Shown one piece after another: positions 11,253-23,200 of a stretch of DNA of 64,000 bases (its first letter is position 1; each line of letters starts with the position of its first letter). The DNA is taken from the NCBI GenBank assembly GCA_015680685.1, contig MNCI01004643.1, forward strand, positions 348,263 through 412,262, read 5' to 3'. The notes under the pieces are model-generated. The model was given only the letters and a program-made list of their open reading frames with translations. It was not told the origin of the DNA and made no database searches. The DNA comes from Gnetum montanum (Eukaryota; Streptophyta; Gnetopsida; Gnetales; Gnetaceae). Position numbers and translations under genes: made by a program.

Positions 11253-13275
11253 CTAACCCTTCTCACTTTTTGTATCTAGGCTCTAGATTTGCATCAAAAC
11301 CTAAGAACACACAACTTAAATAATATAAAAAATATTTTTACTATAATGAAACATATACAATATTGATATGCACTTAGAATAACAAAAGAAAAATTATAAG
11401 TTCAAATATATTTCTTTTCCAATTTTCACCACAGAAATACACTTGGAATTTTTACCAACAACCATGGAAGATTGCCTCTTTCATAAAATTCATTCTATAC
11501 CTTAACAAAGAAGCCAAATGGTTCAAGTGGAAAATATCTTGACTATTACCATGACGTATCTTATACGACACTTGCAATTATTGTAATGTTGTTTTTTGAT
11601 AGTCCACCAAGACTTATCACTTACGTTGCAAATGAAGTTATGTATCTTGTACGACACTTGAAATTATTGTAATGTTGTTTTTTAATAATCCACCAAGACT
11701 TATCACTTACGTTGCAAATGAAGTGATGTATCTTGTACGACACTTACAATTATTGTAATGTTGTTTTTTAATAGTCCACCAAGACTTATCACTTACGTTG
11801 CAAATGAAGTGACGTATCTTGTACGACACTTGCAATTATTGTAATGTTGTTTTTAACAGTCCACCAAGACTTATCACTTACATTGCAAATGAAGTGGACA
11901 TCGGATGGAAAATGAATATCATATTCTCATCGATGTCTTGCAAAGTCAAGTCATGTGGGTAAAGAATGCGACGTATGCCTCATTTTTCATTGAGGCGACC
12001 CCATTCTCGTTGAATGGCCAAGGGCAACTAAAATGCATGTGGGCCTTCTGACTAGTTTCCTTTATCCTATGGAAATTTGGTAATAATTGTCATCATGTGT
12101 ATTTATTTTACGTTTTCTAAAATTTTTCATTAATTTTTTTCATTAAATTTTCATATACTATATATTGATATTGGTTCAACACTCTCTCATCTCATAGTTT
12201 CATGTAGGACTTACAAACTTGTTTCTTCTTTAATTTGCATCATTTTGTATATCTTGTTCATATCTTATATATTGATGTTGGTTCACAACTCTTTCATAAT
12301 TTCCTGGTATGACTTGCAAACTTGTTTTCTCTTTAATTTGCATCATTTTCTATATCTTGTTGGTTCTTATGATTAAGAACCATTGGTATTTAACTTTTAA
12401 GCATTATTTCATTTTTCAAAATTTTATTAAATATTTTTATTAAACATAATTATGTCCTGTTCACTCTCAACTTTTAAAAAGTAGACAAGCAATCAACAAT
12501 TCAAGTAGAAGACATTTGGAATTATTGTCATGATATTTATTAGACACTTGTAATCAATTCAAGTGAAAAACATATGGAATCCATTGCCAATTATATTTAT
12601 TAGACAATTATAATTAGTGTGACTTTGAAACCTATTTTTTTATGTTTTTCTTAAAAGAATTTGGGTAAAAATTTACAATTCCCTTTCTAAAAAAGCAGCG
12701 AAACAACCCATAATGAATAAGAATATATTAATTTTAATATATACAATATAAAGCTCTTTAAATATACATAATTATAAAGAAGCAAGAAACCATAAACTTT
12801 AATAAAAAAGCTTGCTAGATTGTCAATATTGCCATTATACTTATGTATTACCATTATCATAATGATTACCGCTATGAGGTATGACACATTCACTTTGATA
12901 ATGAATAACATGACACATTCACTTTGATAATGAAGAACAAGACTTAACCAGATTCATATTATATAAATTTACTTAAATTCAGTGAAAAATTGTTAACTAA
13001 TTCTCTCAGGTTTCCTCTAAGTTGCATGGTTTGTATAGATTTAAGGGAGATTTCTCCAATAATTTACTTTACTAGGAAATTGTAAGGTACGTCAGAAAAT
13101 AAATATCATCATACATTAAATTCACAGCTGTATCCAATTATTTGCCATGTTACTTTCTGGTGTTGTGGGTGGCACAAAACAATTGCAGATGAGATGAGAT
13201 GAGATGAGATGAATATGACTTCTCCCGTCTTTTGACTCGGCAAAGTCATGTCAGTCAATAATACAAAGTACTAAA
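11253..13275. repeat. Duplicated segment copy A, right part
   Basis: This matches 17864-19592. The join CACTAAC to CCTTCTCACTTTTTGTATC is intact in copy B. No gene is visible. Within the segment the block near 12280-12480 (CAACTCTTTCATAATTTC...) is a diverged echo of the left edge at 5228-5400, so the segment has internal repetition. The homology ends near 13275, where copy B moves into the upstream region of the receptor kinase gene. Confidence 0.87.
11553..11894. repeat. Four 86-bp tandem repeats
   Basis: Units start at 11553, 11639, 11725 and 11811. Each begins GACGTATCTTGTACGACAC or a variant and ends near ACGTTGCAAATGAAGT. The last unit is 2-3 bp shorter. Copy B has a single unit (18191-18276), so the array expanded after, or contracted since, the segmental duplication. 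Related diverged motifs (AAGACATTTGGAATTATTG) appear near 12510 and 12570. Confidence 0.9.
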
Positions 13276-13590
13276 ATATGACTTCTCCCATCTAACGAAT
13301 TACACAAGGCCTTTAATAAACAAATCATGACCTAAGAATTAGAAAAGTTAAATATGAGCTAGGAGATAAGGTTCTCTACTAGAATCCCACACATGTGCCA
13401 CAGCGTACTAAATTTCAAACACTATGAGAAGGACCTTATATTATTTATGCAACTTTTCCTTCAGGGGCCATGACAATATACAAACCTAAGAGCCTAGATA
13501 AGAAACTTTTAATCAACATGCAATAAACCAAACCTTTCCGGGAGCTTAGGATAGCCAGTACACATGCTACCTCTCTTGATGGACAACCCT
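13276..13590. other. Spacer between segment A and gypsy fragment, nothing recognised
   Basis: About 300 bp without a recognisable gene or repeat. It contains neither the expected 5' part of the gypsy element nor the sequence that flanks segment A on its left. A deletion or rearrangement between the two copies is therefore likely. Confidence 0.45.
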
Positions 13591-15452
13591 ACTCACTATT
13601 TCGAATCTCCTCCTTCCAACTTAGTTGTGGGGGAGATGGCCACCTATGCTAACCATTCTAGGCCCTTAGTTCTTTTTGAATTTTTTTTTACACATTTTTT
13701 ATTTTACACATTCTTTCAACTTTTCTTATTTTTGTTTTATACCATCGTTCATGATTTTACTGTTTCTTTGTTTGCTTGATTTACTTTTATTCATCATCTA
13801 ATAAGTGCTCATGATGGTGGATTAAATTATATCATATTGATTGCTAATGTTTGGTTTTTACCTTTGAATTATGATGCTGATATTAAGGTATGGTTCTTTT
13901 GGTAAAATAGGCAATGAGTCCANNNNNNNNNNNNNNNNNACTCAAAGGATAAAAAGGGTGTGACTTCAAGGGGATTCAATGCATTGGTGCTGGCCATTCT
14001 CTTGGGTGCTTGGATGCTTTTTCTTGGGCTTTCCACCATTCTAACATTGTTCAAATATCAAGAAGCTGAGTGAATAAAAATAAGTCTTTGCATGGTGTGG
14101 TTCTCACACACAAACATAAAAAAGAGAGAAAAATGTGAGAATTCAAAGCACACCCCTTAGACATAATAAAGCAATATGGGCTACAAGCACTGGTTATGGC
14201 ACTAGAAAGACATGTTACCTGTGCCTGCAGGTTCCCTCTAACTAAGGTCCTTTTTCGCTTCTTGCTTCTCCATCTCACTCTCCTTGGGATGGTGGTCACT
14301 CTTTGTGGGAGCATTCTTGTTGTCTCAAGAGGATGAATTGGCCAAGTGTATTGATGCGAGGTCATTGAATGTGGTTGGTTTGAGTCTAGATCTGGAATGA
14401 GTTCTACTCAATTATCTTAACCATGAAATACACAAGGGGCTTTACATAACCTTGTTCTTGGGATTCCATTCCATTCTCTCCTCTCCATCTTTCTTCCCAT
14501 TTTCCACGTCATTGCCAATTTTATCATTAGTCCATTCTGGGTTGATGCATTGTTCTTCTTTGGTGAATTCTTGTGGGTAAGTTTTTAACTCTTTCTTCCA
14601 AAGGACATTCCTAGAGCCTATGAACTCTTTGGTTTGTGGGTTTGTCAAGGCATAAAGGGTATGAGCCTGCTTTGGGAAGGACCCATTGGCATTTCTTTTT
14701 GGTGCAACTTTTTTCTTTCCCTTAAACATTTCTTGCAATCAATCATTTCTTGTTTCATCCCCATCCATTTTATTGGCATTACCGTTGATATTTTTCATCT
14801 TTCTTGTTCCTCATGTTTTTCCATCTTCTAGCTACCAGAGGTTCGCTCTTACTCATGGGGGCCCTAGCACAAATTTTTCAATTTTATCCATTTTACTAAT
14901 TGCATAACCCCTACACCTTGGGTAGTTGCCAGTGATAAATCTCTGAACCAATTTTTGCCATAACCACAAGTCAACCAATGTGCTTCATATCAAGGCAAGG
15001 TATCAACTACATTGTGGATTATCTATCCTTGCTCATTTTTTACTATGTTGTGTGTGCAGATGGAAATAATACAAACAATGGACTGGGCTTGGAGGAAGCA
15101 CTCAGGATGGATTAGAACTAGAGCATTTACAAAAGGAGCAAGTTTGGTGGCAATTCTATGGATAAACAATGAAAGGTAAAATCTCGGCATTGACAGCAAC
15201 ACACTCCATCTTCTTTCTTTCTCTCTTTTTCTCTTCAAGCTACCAAATAAAGGCTTGGATGTCATTTATGTACGAGTGTTCACCATAATGGTCATGAACA
15301 CCAATGTTGTAATATGCTTATTGATCCATTCACTGGGCACATTGAGTCTGTCATCCCATTCCACCATCAGCTGTTAATTAGTCAATAATCCCATACCTTC
15401 CCAATATTTTGTGAGGAACTCAAGAACAAGTTTTCATTTAGTTATGGGGGTA
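13591..15452 (+). mobile_element. Gypsy 3' internal region (5'-truncated)
   Basis: Homology to the full element at 50790-52833 starts near 13591, with GGGGGAGATGGCCACCTATG at 13628. It continues through a pyrimidine-rich tract, the GGCAATGAGTCCA block, and the 3' non-coding region, to the polypurine tract TTATGGGGGTA before the LTR. Gag, protease and the 5' LTR are absent. An assembly gap lies at 13923-13939. An antisense open frame occupies 14738-14442 (98 codons, rich in Lys and Glu). Confidence 0.8.
13923..13939. other. Assembly gap (17 N)
   Basis: Seventeen undetermined bases. The paralogous element has about 115 bp between the same flanking words (CAATGAGTCCA and ACTCAAGGAT, 51252-51366). 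The gap is therefore probably undersized. Confidence 0.95.
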
Positions 15453-16416
15453 TGATGAGAGCGATTACTCTAGCAGTTATTCTAATTATTAAGAGCAGTT
15501 ACTTTAGCGGTTACTCTAGTAGTTACTCTAATTATTAGAGTGGTTACTCTAGCAGTTATTCTAATTATTAGAGTGGTTACTCTAGTGGTTACTTTAGCAG
15601 TTATTCTAATTATTAGAGCAGCTACTCTAATAATTAGAGTAGTTGCTCCCAAGTCTATAAATATAGTGCCGAGGCGCACAATTTGGAAAAAATTCTTTTA
15701 GTAGTCAAGTAGCAAAACTCTTGTAGCCTGTTTGAAAGTTAGAGTATTTTCCAAGTGCTCGCAGCAAGAGGTCTAAGTGTGGATGGATCTTTATTTGAGC
15801 ATTGTGTACCTGAGCACACCTTGTGTACAGCAATAAAGATGAGCTCTTTGATTCATCCTTGCAGCACTTGAGATTTATTTTCTTACACATTTCTGTTATT
15901 TTATTTTCTTATGCATTTATTTTTTTTTATGCACTTTACATTTCTATTACTAGCATAGTAATTAATTTTGATTAATTAAGCAAATCGTTAAATTACACAA
16001 GCATGACCACTTTGAGCATGCGTGTAATGTTTGGTAACCTAGTGACGATTGGCGTTTGGTAATCCCAACAGTGTTACACTGGTTCAGGATGTGTACGGCA
16101 AGTGGGAATGGATGCAGGTGTTAAGATTAGTTAGAACTTAGTTAATGAGTAGTTAAGTTAAATTAGTCACTTAGTTACCTCTCTCCTTTCCTACTAATGT
16201 AGGACATAAAAACATAAAAGCTATAAAAATCATATGCCTCAAGCTGACTTAACCATACAATCGTGACATACATGTAAGCTTGGGAAGACAACAATCAACC
16301 AACCCATCCTTGTTCCACAAGGGCACATAAGCACTTAGTCCTTGGAATTCGACCAGATCATGCATGAAACGCTTGTATTTGTATGGTTGAGCGTAGGGGT
16401 ACCTTGCCGCTCATCA
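15453..16416 (+). repeat. Gypsy 3' LTR with a distinct U3 array
   Basis: It begins TGATGAGAGCGATTACTC and ends CCGCTCATCA. U3 (15457-15650) is a minisatellite of TTACTCTAGCAGTTATTC and TAATTATTAGAG words instead of the GATATCGC motifs of sister LTRs. TATAAATATAG follows near 15655. R-U5 matches the other LTRs, with AATAAAGATGAG near 15831, CATACAATCGTGACA near 16255 and GTATGGTTGAGCGTAGGGG near 16381. It abuts ACAACTCTCTC of segment B, and ACAAC also occurs at the equivalent site of segment A (5226-5230). Confidence 0.85.
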
Positions 16417-19400
16417 ACAACTCTCTCTCATAGTTTCAAGCTTTGACTCATAAGATTGTTTCCTCTCCAATTTACACAAATCTATATATCATTTGTTATT
16501 CTTGTAGATAGATACAATAGGTCTTTAACTTTTAGTTATTATTCCATTTTTCAATATTTTGTTAAATAACTGTGTTAGCCATATGACACTTGTATCTCAT
16601 GTACACTTCTAAGCTTCTATAGGAATGACATTTGGTCTTGTAACTCTACCCTTTGTCATCTTAGATAAGGTTATGTTCATGTCAGATAAGAAAAATTCAT
16701 TAATTAGTCCAAAAACTGGGTTTTCTTCTTACATGTCCTTTGCTAGAAATTCATTGTTGTTAATAATTTTTGAAAATTGAATTTTCATCCATTCAAAATT
16801 TTCTTGTCTATTACTAAAATGCTTCCTTGATACATTAAATATCTTTACCTTCCTTATTTCTCATGTTTTCCAATTATATATCTAGATTTTTCTGCCTCTA
16901 TTTTAAGTGACTATTTATGTATATAAAAAAGACTACTAATATTTCCAACTTATCATGTGTGGTTCGTATGAGTCCATAAAAGGGGTAAGAGGTCACCTAG
17001 AGCCTCAATGTTTATCTTGCCACGCAAGATCTTGGGAGGGTTAGTGGATGAGAAAAAGCCTAACTTCTTTGAGTAGATGAACCTAGGTCCTTGACTGAAG
17101 AAATGAGCATCTAACCATCACTCCAAATGATAATCCCTAGGCTATAGTCTTCTTTAGTAGCTCATAATTACTATGGTGGCAACGCATGTATATCTAATGA
17201 CCATCATCAACTATGCTTATGGGTTTGTTGACAAGCAAGGGTGAAACCCAAGAATACATCATCTTCCTATCCTTGTTGAGCCAGCTACATGAGTTTTTTG
17301 TTTTGCTATTCACCTTTATGAAGAGCTAAATCTTTGTTTATTTGTAAATTCCTTCTATCATCTTCAATTGTTTTGTCACATCGTTTTAGTCTTTCTTTCA
17401 ATGGCTTCTTAGAATAGTGATGTAGCAACTTTCTTTAATATTTTTACATGCCTAAACCCTCTAAAACACCATTCTTGTAACTTATCTAAAATAAAAGTCA
17501 CTCCAAGTCCTTCTCTAATATTTGTATTGTGTAGTTTCTCTTATAGTAACATTCAATATTCATCTAAGCATTCATATTTTTACCCCATTGATTTACTATT
17601 CATGCATCTTTTGTACTACCCACCATTGAACACCATATAAAATAAAAAACCTAATTGCTTGGTATCTTGCAAAATTTTCCCTTTAGCTTTATTGGGATTT
17701 TCTTTTAACATAAAACACCACTAGCATGTCTCCATTTTGACTATTCTACCCCAATCCTATTTCTTATATCTTTCTCAATTTCACTATTTAATTGGAGTAT
17801 TGAGAAAAAAAAAAAGCATCTATGAGATTTGGTATAATTTAACTACTATTTGCCAACCTCACACTAACCCTTCTCACTTTTTGTATCTAGGCTCTAGATC
17901 TTCATCAAGACCTAAGAACGCATGCTTAAATAATATAAAAAATATTTTTACTATAATGAAACATATACAATAATGATATGCACTTAGAATAACAAAAGCA
18001 AAATTATACTTCAAATATATTTCTTTTCCAATTTTCACTATTTCTAGAGAAAACACTTGGAATGTTTACCAACTACCATGGGAGATTGCCTCTTTCATAA
18101 AATTCAATCTATACCTTAACAAAAAATTCAATCTATACCTTAACAAAGAAGCCAAACGGTTCGGGTGGAAAACATCTTGACTATTGCTATGACGTATCTT
18201 GTACGACACTTGCAATTATTGTAATGTTGTTTTTTAATAGTCCACCAAGACTTATCGCTTACGTGGCAAATGAAGTGGACATCCGATGGAAATGAAATCA
18301 TATTCTCATCGGTGGTCTTGCACAGTCAAGTCATGTCGGTAAAGAATGCGACGTATGTCTCATTTTTCATTGGGGCGACCCTATTCTCGTTGAATAGCGA
18401 AGCGCAACTAAAATACATGCGGGCCTTCTGACTACTTTTCTTCATCCTATGGGAATTCGGTAATAATTGTCGTCGTGTGCATTTATTCTACGTTTTCTAA
18501 ACTTTTTCATGAATTTTTTTACGTAATTTCAATTGTTTCAATTGATTTTCATATACTATATATTGATATTGGTCACAACTCTCTTATCTCATAGTTCCAT
18601 GGTATGATTTACCAACTAGTTTGTTCTTTAATTTGCATCATTTTGTATATCTTGTTCATATCTTATATATTGGTTCACAACTCTCATAATTTCATGATAT
18701 GACTTGTAAACTTGTTTTCTCTTTAATTTGCATCATTTTGTATATCTTGTTGGTTCTTATGATCAAGAACCATTGGTATTTAACTTTTAAGCATTATTTC
18801 ATTTTTCAAAATTTTATTAAATAGTTTTATTAAACATAATTGTGTCTTGTTCACTCTCAACTTTTAAAAAGTAGATAAGCAATCAACAATTCAAGTAGAA
18901 GACATTTGGAATTATTGTCATGATATTTATTACACTTGCAATCAATTCAAGTGAAAGACATATGGAATCCATTGCCAATTATATTTATTAGACAATTGTA
19001 ATTAGTGTGAATTTGAAACCTATTTTGTTATGTTTTGTTTTAAAAACAATTTGGGTAAAAATTTACAATTCCCTTTCTAAAAAGCAAACAACCCATAATG
19101 AATAAGAATATATTAATTTTAATATATACAATATAAAGCTCTTTAAATATACATAATTATAAAGAAGCAAGAAACCATAAACTTTAATAAAAAAGCTTGC
19201 TAGATTGTTAATATTGCCATTATACTTATGTATTACCATTATCATAATGAGGTATGACACATTCACTTTGATAATGAAGAACAATACTTAACCAGATTCA
19301 TATTATATAAATTTACTTAAATTCAGTGAAAATTGTTAACTAATTCTCTTGGGTTTCCTATAAGTTGCATGGTTTGTATAGATTTAAGGGAAATTTCTCA

Positions 19401-19592
19401 AATAATTTACTGGGAAATTGTAATACGTCAGAAAATAAATATCATCATCCGTTAAATTCACACCTGTCTGCAATTATTTGCCACGTTACTTTCTGCTGTT
19501 CTGGAAAAATTGCAGATGAGATGAGATGAATATGACTTCTCCCGTCTTTTTTGACTCGTCAAAGTCATGTCAGTCAACAATACGACGTACCG
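16417..19592. repeat. Duplicated segment copy B (empty copia site)
   Basis: This is a direct copy of 5226-6677 plus 11253-13275. It lacks the copia insertion (target CTAAC at 17864-17868, one copy only) and has one 86-bp unit instead of four. Neither copy has a coding frame that I trust. It ends about 630 bp upstream of the receptor kinase start codon, so part of it may belong to that gene's distal upstream region. Confidence 0.88.
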
Positions 19593-20226
19593 AAATTTTC
19601 GATGGGTGACCCCTTTTTTGATTCTGTTGCCCAACAACTGCGCCAATAATCCAAAGTACCGAAATTTTCGAACCGAAATTGTCGCACCGAAAGTTTCGTT
19701 GGGTGACCCCATTTTTGATTGTGTTGGCCAAACGAAAAAGTCCCCTCGCCTTCCTCCCAGCTTCAAAGAAATTCTTTAATTATTCTTTTAATACCTAACA
19801 AAAAAACTAATTCTTTTAATACTTAACAAACAACGTCACGGTTAATATGAGTTTTTCACGGTTGCAATAAAAGTTTGAATCATACAAGAAGCATCACGAC
19901 GTTCATCTATAATTACTCCAATGTATTGTGTCCTCTTGACTATATGTTCTTCATGCGTTACACTGCACCAAACATTGCCCATGTTTATCCTCGTCAAACC
20001 AAAACACTCACTAAATAAATAAATCAATCAATGCAAAGTAATGTTGAAAAGTCAAAACATTGTCGTGGTCCTCTGTGATTGTTATTGAAAACTCAATCAC
20101 TGTAATGCATACATAAGCTTACATATACGCAGCATTAGAGTGAAGCCCCATCCTGGTGCATAAGCATAGGCCTAAGCGTAAGCCTGGCCATAACACTTGT
20201 TACTGCTGCCCTTCATCAGCATAATA
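19593..20226 (+). promoter_or_regulatory. Upstream region of the receptor kinase gene
   Basis: This region should hold the promoter and 5' UTR of the receptor kinase. I cannot place a convincing TATA box. Around 19588-19715 there are four near-copies of ACCGAAA(T/G)TTTCG-like words. Two of them are followed by the same TGGGTGACCCC and TTTTTGATT stretch, so they form an imperfect tandem repeat of roughly 110 bp. Their role is unknown. Confidence 0.4.
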
Positions 20227-23200
20227 ATGATGATGCCGCTCAAGGTATGCCGTGTTTCATCTGCATGGATTGCAATTTTGTTATTGAGCCATGTTGTTGC
20301 TGCTGCTTCTGCAAATAATGCAAAGGACGCAGCTGCTTGTGTTGAAGATGTGAGATCCTTGATTGCCTTCAAGAGCTGCATCACCGGTGACCCTCACTCT
20401 GTTTTACAAGATTGGCGATCCGACTCTCCTGATGCGTGCAACTTCTCTGGAATTCAGTGCACTTCTGGAGGTGGAAGAGTCATTTCAGTGAATCTTGACA
20501 ACAATGGTCTGCAGGGATCAATATCTCCAGCCATAGCAAATTTGTCCATGCTCAAGGTACTCAATCTGTTTAACAATTCATTGTCTGGAGTCATTCCACC
20601 TCAACTGGGCAGGCTTCCTAACCTTCAACGACTTTACCTTGGCATCAACGCTTTGTACGGACTCATTCCTCCACAACTCGGCAATCTGTCTTCGCTGCAG
20701 TATCTTAAGCTTGCCAACAATTCTCTTGACGGCACCATTCCTCATTCTCTTGGAAGGCTCAGCAGGCTCAAGATTTTGTACCTTTTCAACAATTCTTTAA
20801 CAGGTCCAATTCCAGAGTCAATTGGTGAATTCAAAGAACTGACAGAGCTTTCTCTCCAAAACAACCATCTCAATGGCACCATTCCTACTTCTCTTGGAAA
20901 GCTCACCCAGCTCAGGCTCATGTACCTTTACAATAACTCTCTCAGTGGTCCAATTCCAGAGTCAATTGGTGAATTCAAAGGACTGACAGAGCTTTCTCTC
21001 CAAAACAACCATCTCAATGGCACCATTCCTACTTCTTTTGGAAAGCTCACCCAGCTCAGGCACCTGTACCTTTACAATAACTCTCTCAGTGGTCAAATTC
21101 CAGAGTCAATTGGTAAACTCAAAGAACTGACAGAGCTTTCTCTCCAAGACAACGGTCTCAGTGGTCAAATTCCAGAATCAATTGGTAAACTCAAAGAACT
21201 GACAGAGCTTTCTCTCCAAGACAACCGTCTCACAGGTACTATCCCAATTTCATTGGGACAACTTGCACAACTTGAGTTTCTCTGTCTTTACAATAATAAG
21301 CTACATGGAAACATTCCGCACCAATTGGCAAATCTCTCTTCCCTTGAAGTCCTTGATCTCCACACCAATTCTCTTCTAGGCACCATTCCCGGCTCTCTCA
21401 TGAATTGCACTTCTCTCACGGAGTTATATTTATATTTCAATTACCTTGAAGGAACAGTGCCAGCGTCCATAGGAAGATTACACAAATTGCAAGTGCTCAA
21501 TCTTGCCGTGAATTTTTTCAGAGGAAGCATTCCAAAGTCCATAGCCAACCTTACTTCATTGACAGACATGAATCTGAATTTTAACCAGATGCAAGGTACT
21601 CTTCCTGCCTGGATCTCTACCTTCCCCAACTTAAAATCTCTGCAGTTATCAGTTAATAGATTATATGGTACAATACCAGACTCATGGGTAAACGCATCAT
21701 CTCTTATCAAGTTAGCAATCGACCATAACTCTTTGCAAGGAACCCTTCCTAATTGGCTGGGCAATCTTTCTCACCTGGAATGGCTTAACTTAGATGATAA
21801 CAACTTTTTGGCAAGCAAACTCACTGGCTTTGATCAATCCATTCCCATATTAAAAGCCCTATTCTATTGTAGGCGGTTGAGATTCATAGATATGGGATAC
21901 ATTAATTTACAAGGAATCTTACCTTCAAACATTGGTTCTCACTGGCCAAATCTTAAACAACTATTTTTAGTGGACAGTTCCATCTATGGCAGAGTTCCCT
22001 GCAGCATTGGAAACCTCTCATCACTGTATCAACTTCAGTTGGGAAGAAATTTTTTAGATGGCAACATCCCTTCGCAGATGGGGAACATGACTTCTATTCA
22101 GTATATTGACCTCAGTTACAACAAATTGCAAGGCAACATTCCAGGTCAAATGGCTCGTGCAAGCAACACTCTTGCTTACCTTTATCTCCAACACAATAAT
22201 CTATCGGGCACCATTTCTTCTAGCATAGGTGAGTTGGCAAATCTGCGTAACCTGAGCCTAAGTATGAACTCATTTTCTGGGAAAATTCCTGCAGAGATGG
22301 GTAAATGTTCGGTACTGGAACATTTGGATCTTTCTGTAAACAACTTATCTGGAGAAATCCCACCAGAGGTTGCCGGTTTAAAAAGCATCCAATTTGGATT
22401 TAATTTGTCCAAAAATGCTTTAACAGGAAGAGTGCCTGACAATATAGCAGGTATGCAGATGGCCCAGTATATTGATCTCTCCAACAACCATCTCTCAGGA
22501 AACATTGCCATTCACATTGTAGAATGGTTAAATGCAGTGAACCTCAATCTCTCCTCCAACAATTTCACTGGAAATTTGTCAGATAAAATCGGGTACAAAT
22601 TAACACAACTTCAGAGCATGGACCTCTCCTGCAATTTTTTCACAGGAGGAGTGCCCGAGTCATTGTACAACCTTTCTTATCTATATTTTTTGAATTTCTC
22701 CTATAATAATTTTCAAGGGTACATACCATGTAACCAGGGCATATTCAAGAACCTAAGCAAATGGTCTTTCATTGGAAATCCCCTACTATGTGGTAGATGC
22801 TTTGATCTCATGCTATGCAGTGTACCAAAACATCATACTTCTAACACGTTGAGCCTTCTCAAAATTATGTTGATAAGCATCACTTCCTTGTGTGGGGTTC
22901 TTCTTCTCATTCTTTCCACCTGGTTCTTGTTGAGAAAATGGAACAGTTCCGAATCAAGCTCTTTTCTAGTTAGTAAGCTCAAGAATCCATTCATGAAATT
23001 ATCAATGGCAGAATTAGAGAGAGCCACCCAATGTTTCAGTGCAGCTAACTTAATTGGCCAAGGAAGGTATGGGAAGGTTTACTTCGCGACGTTAAGCCTG
23101 GGTCAGAAAGCAGCCATTAAGGTATTCTGGTCATTAAATGAAAACAGAGCTGAAACCAGTTTCAGGAAGGAATGTCAGACACTGGGAAAGTTGCGCCATA

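Noticed and set aside
11553-11894. CRISPR-like array
   Set aside because: Units are contiguous 86-bp copies with no unique spacers, in plant nuclear DNA.
15482-15679. Minus-strand ORF with repeated Ile-Arg-Val-Thr pattern
   Set aside because: It is a by-product of the U3 minisatellite of the LTR at 15453; no protein family and no start context.
19588-19720. Heat-shock elements upstream of the receptor gene
   Set aside because: Spacing between GAA and TTC is three bases, not the two required by the usual element.
21441-22511. Long minus-strand ORFs opposite the receptor gene
   Set aside because: They mirror the periodic LRR coding sequence; no independent support.
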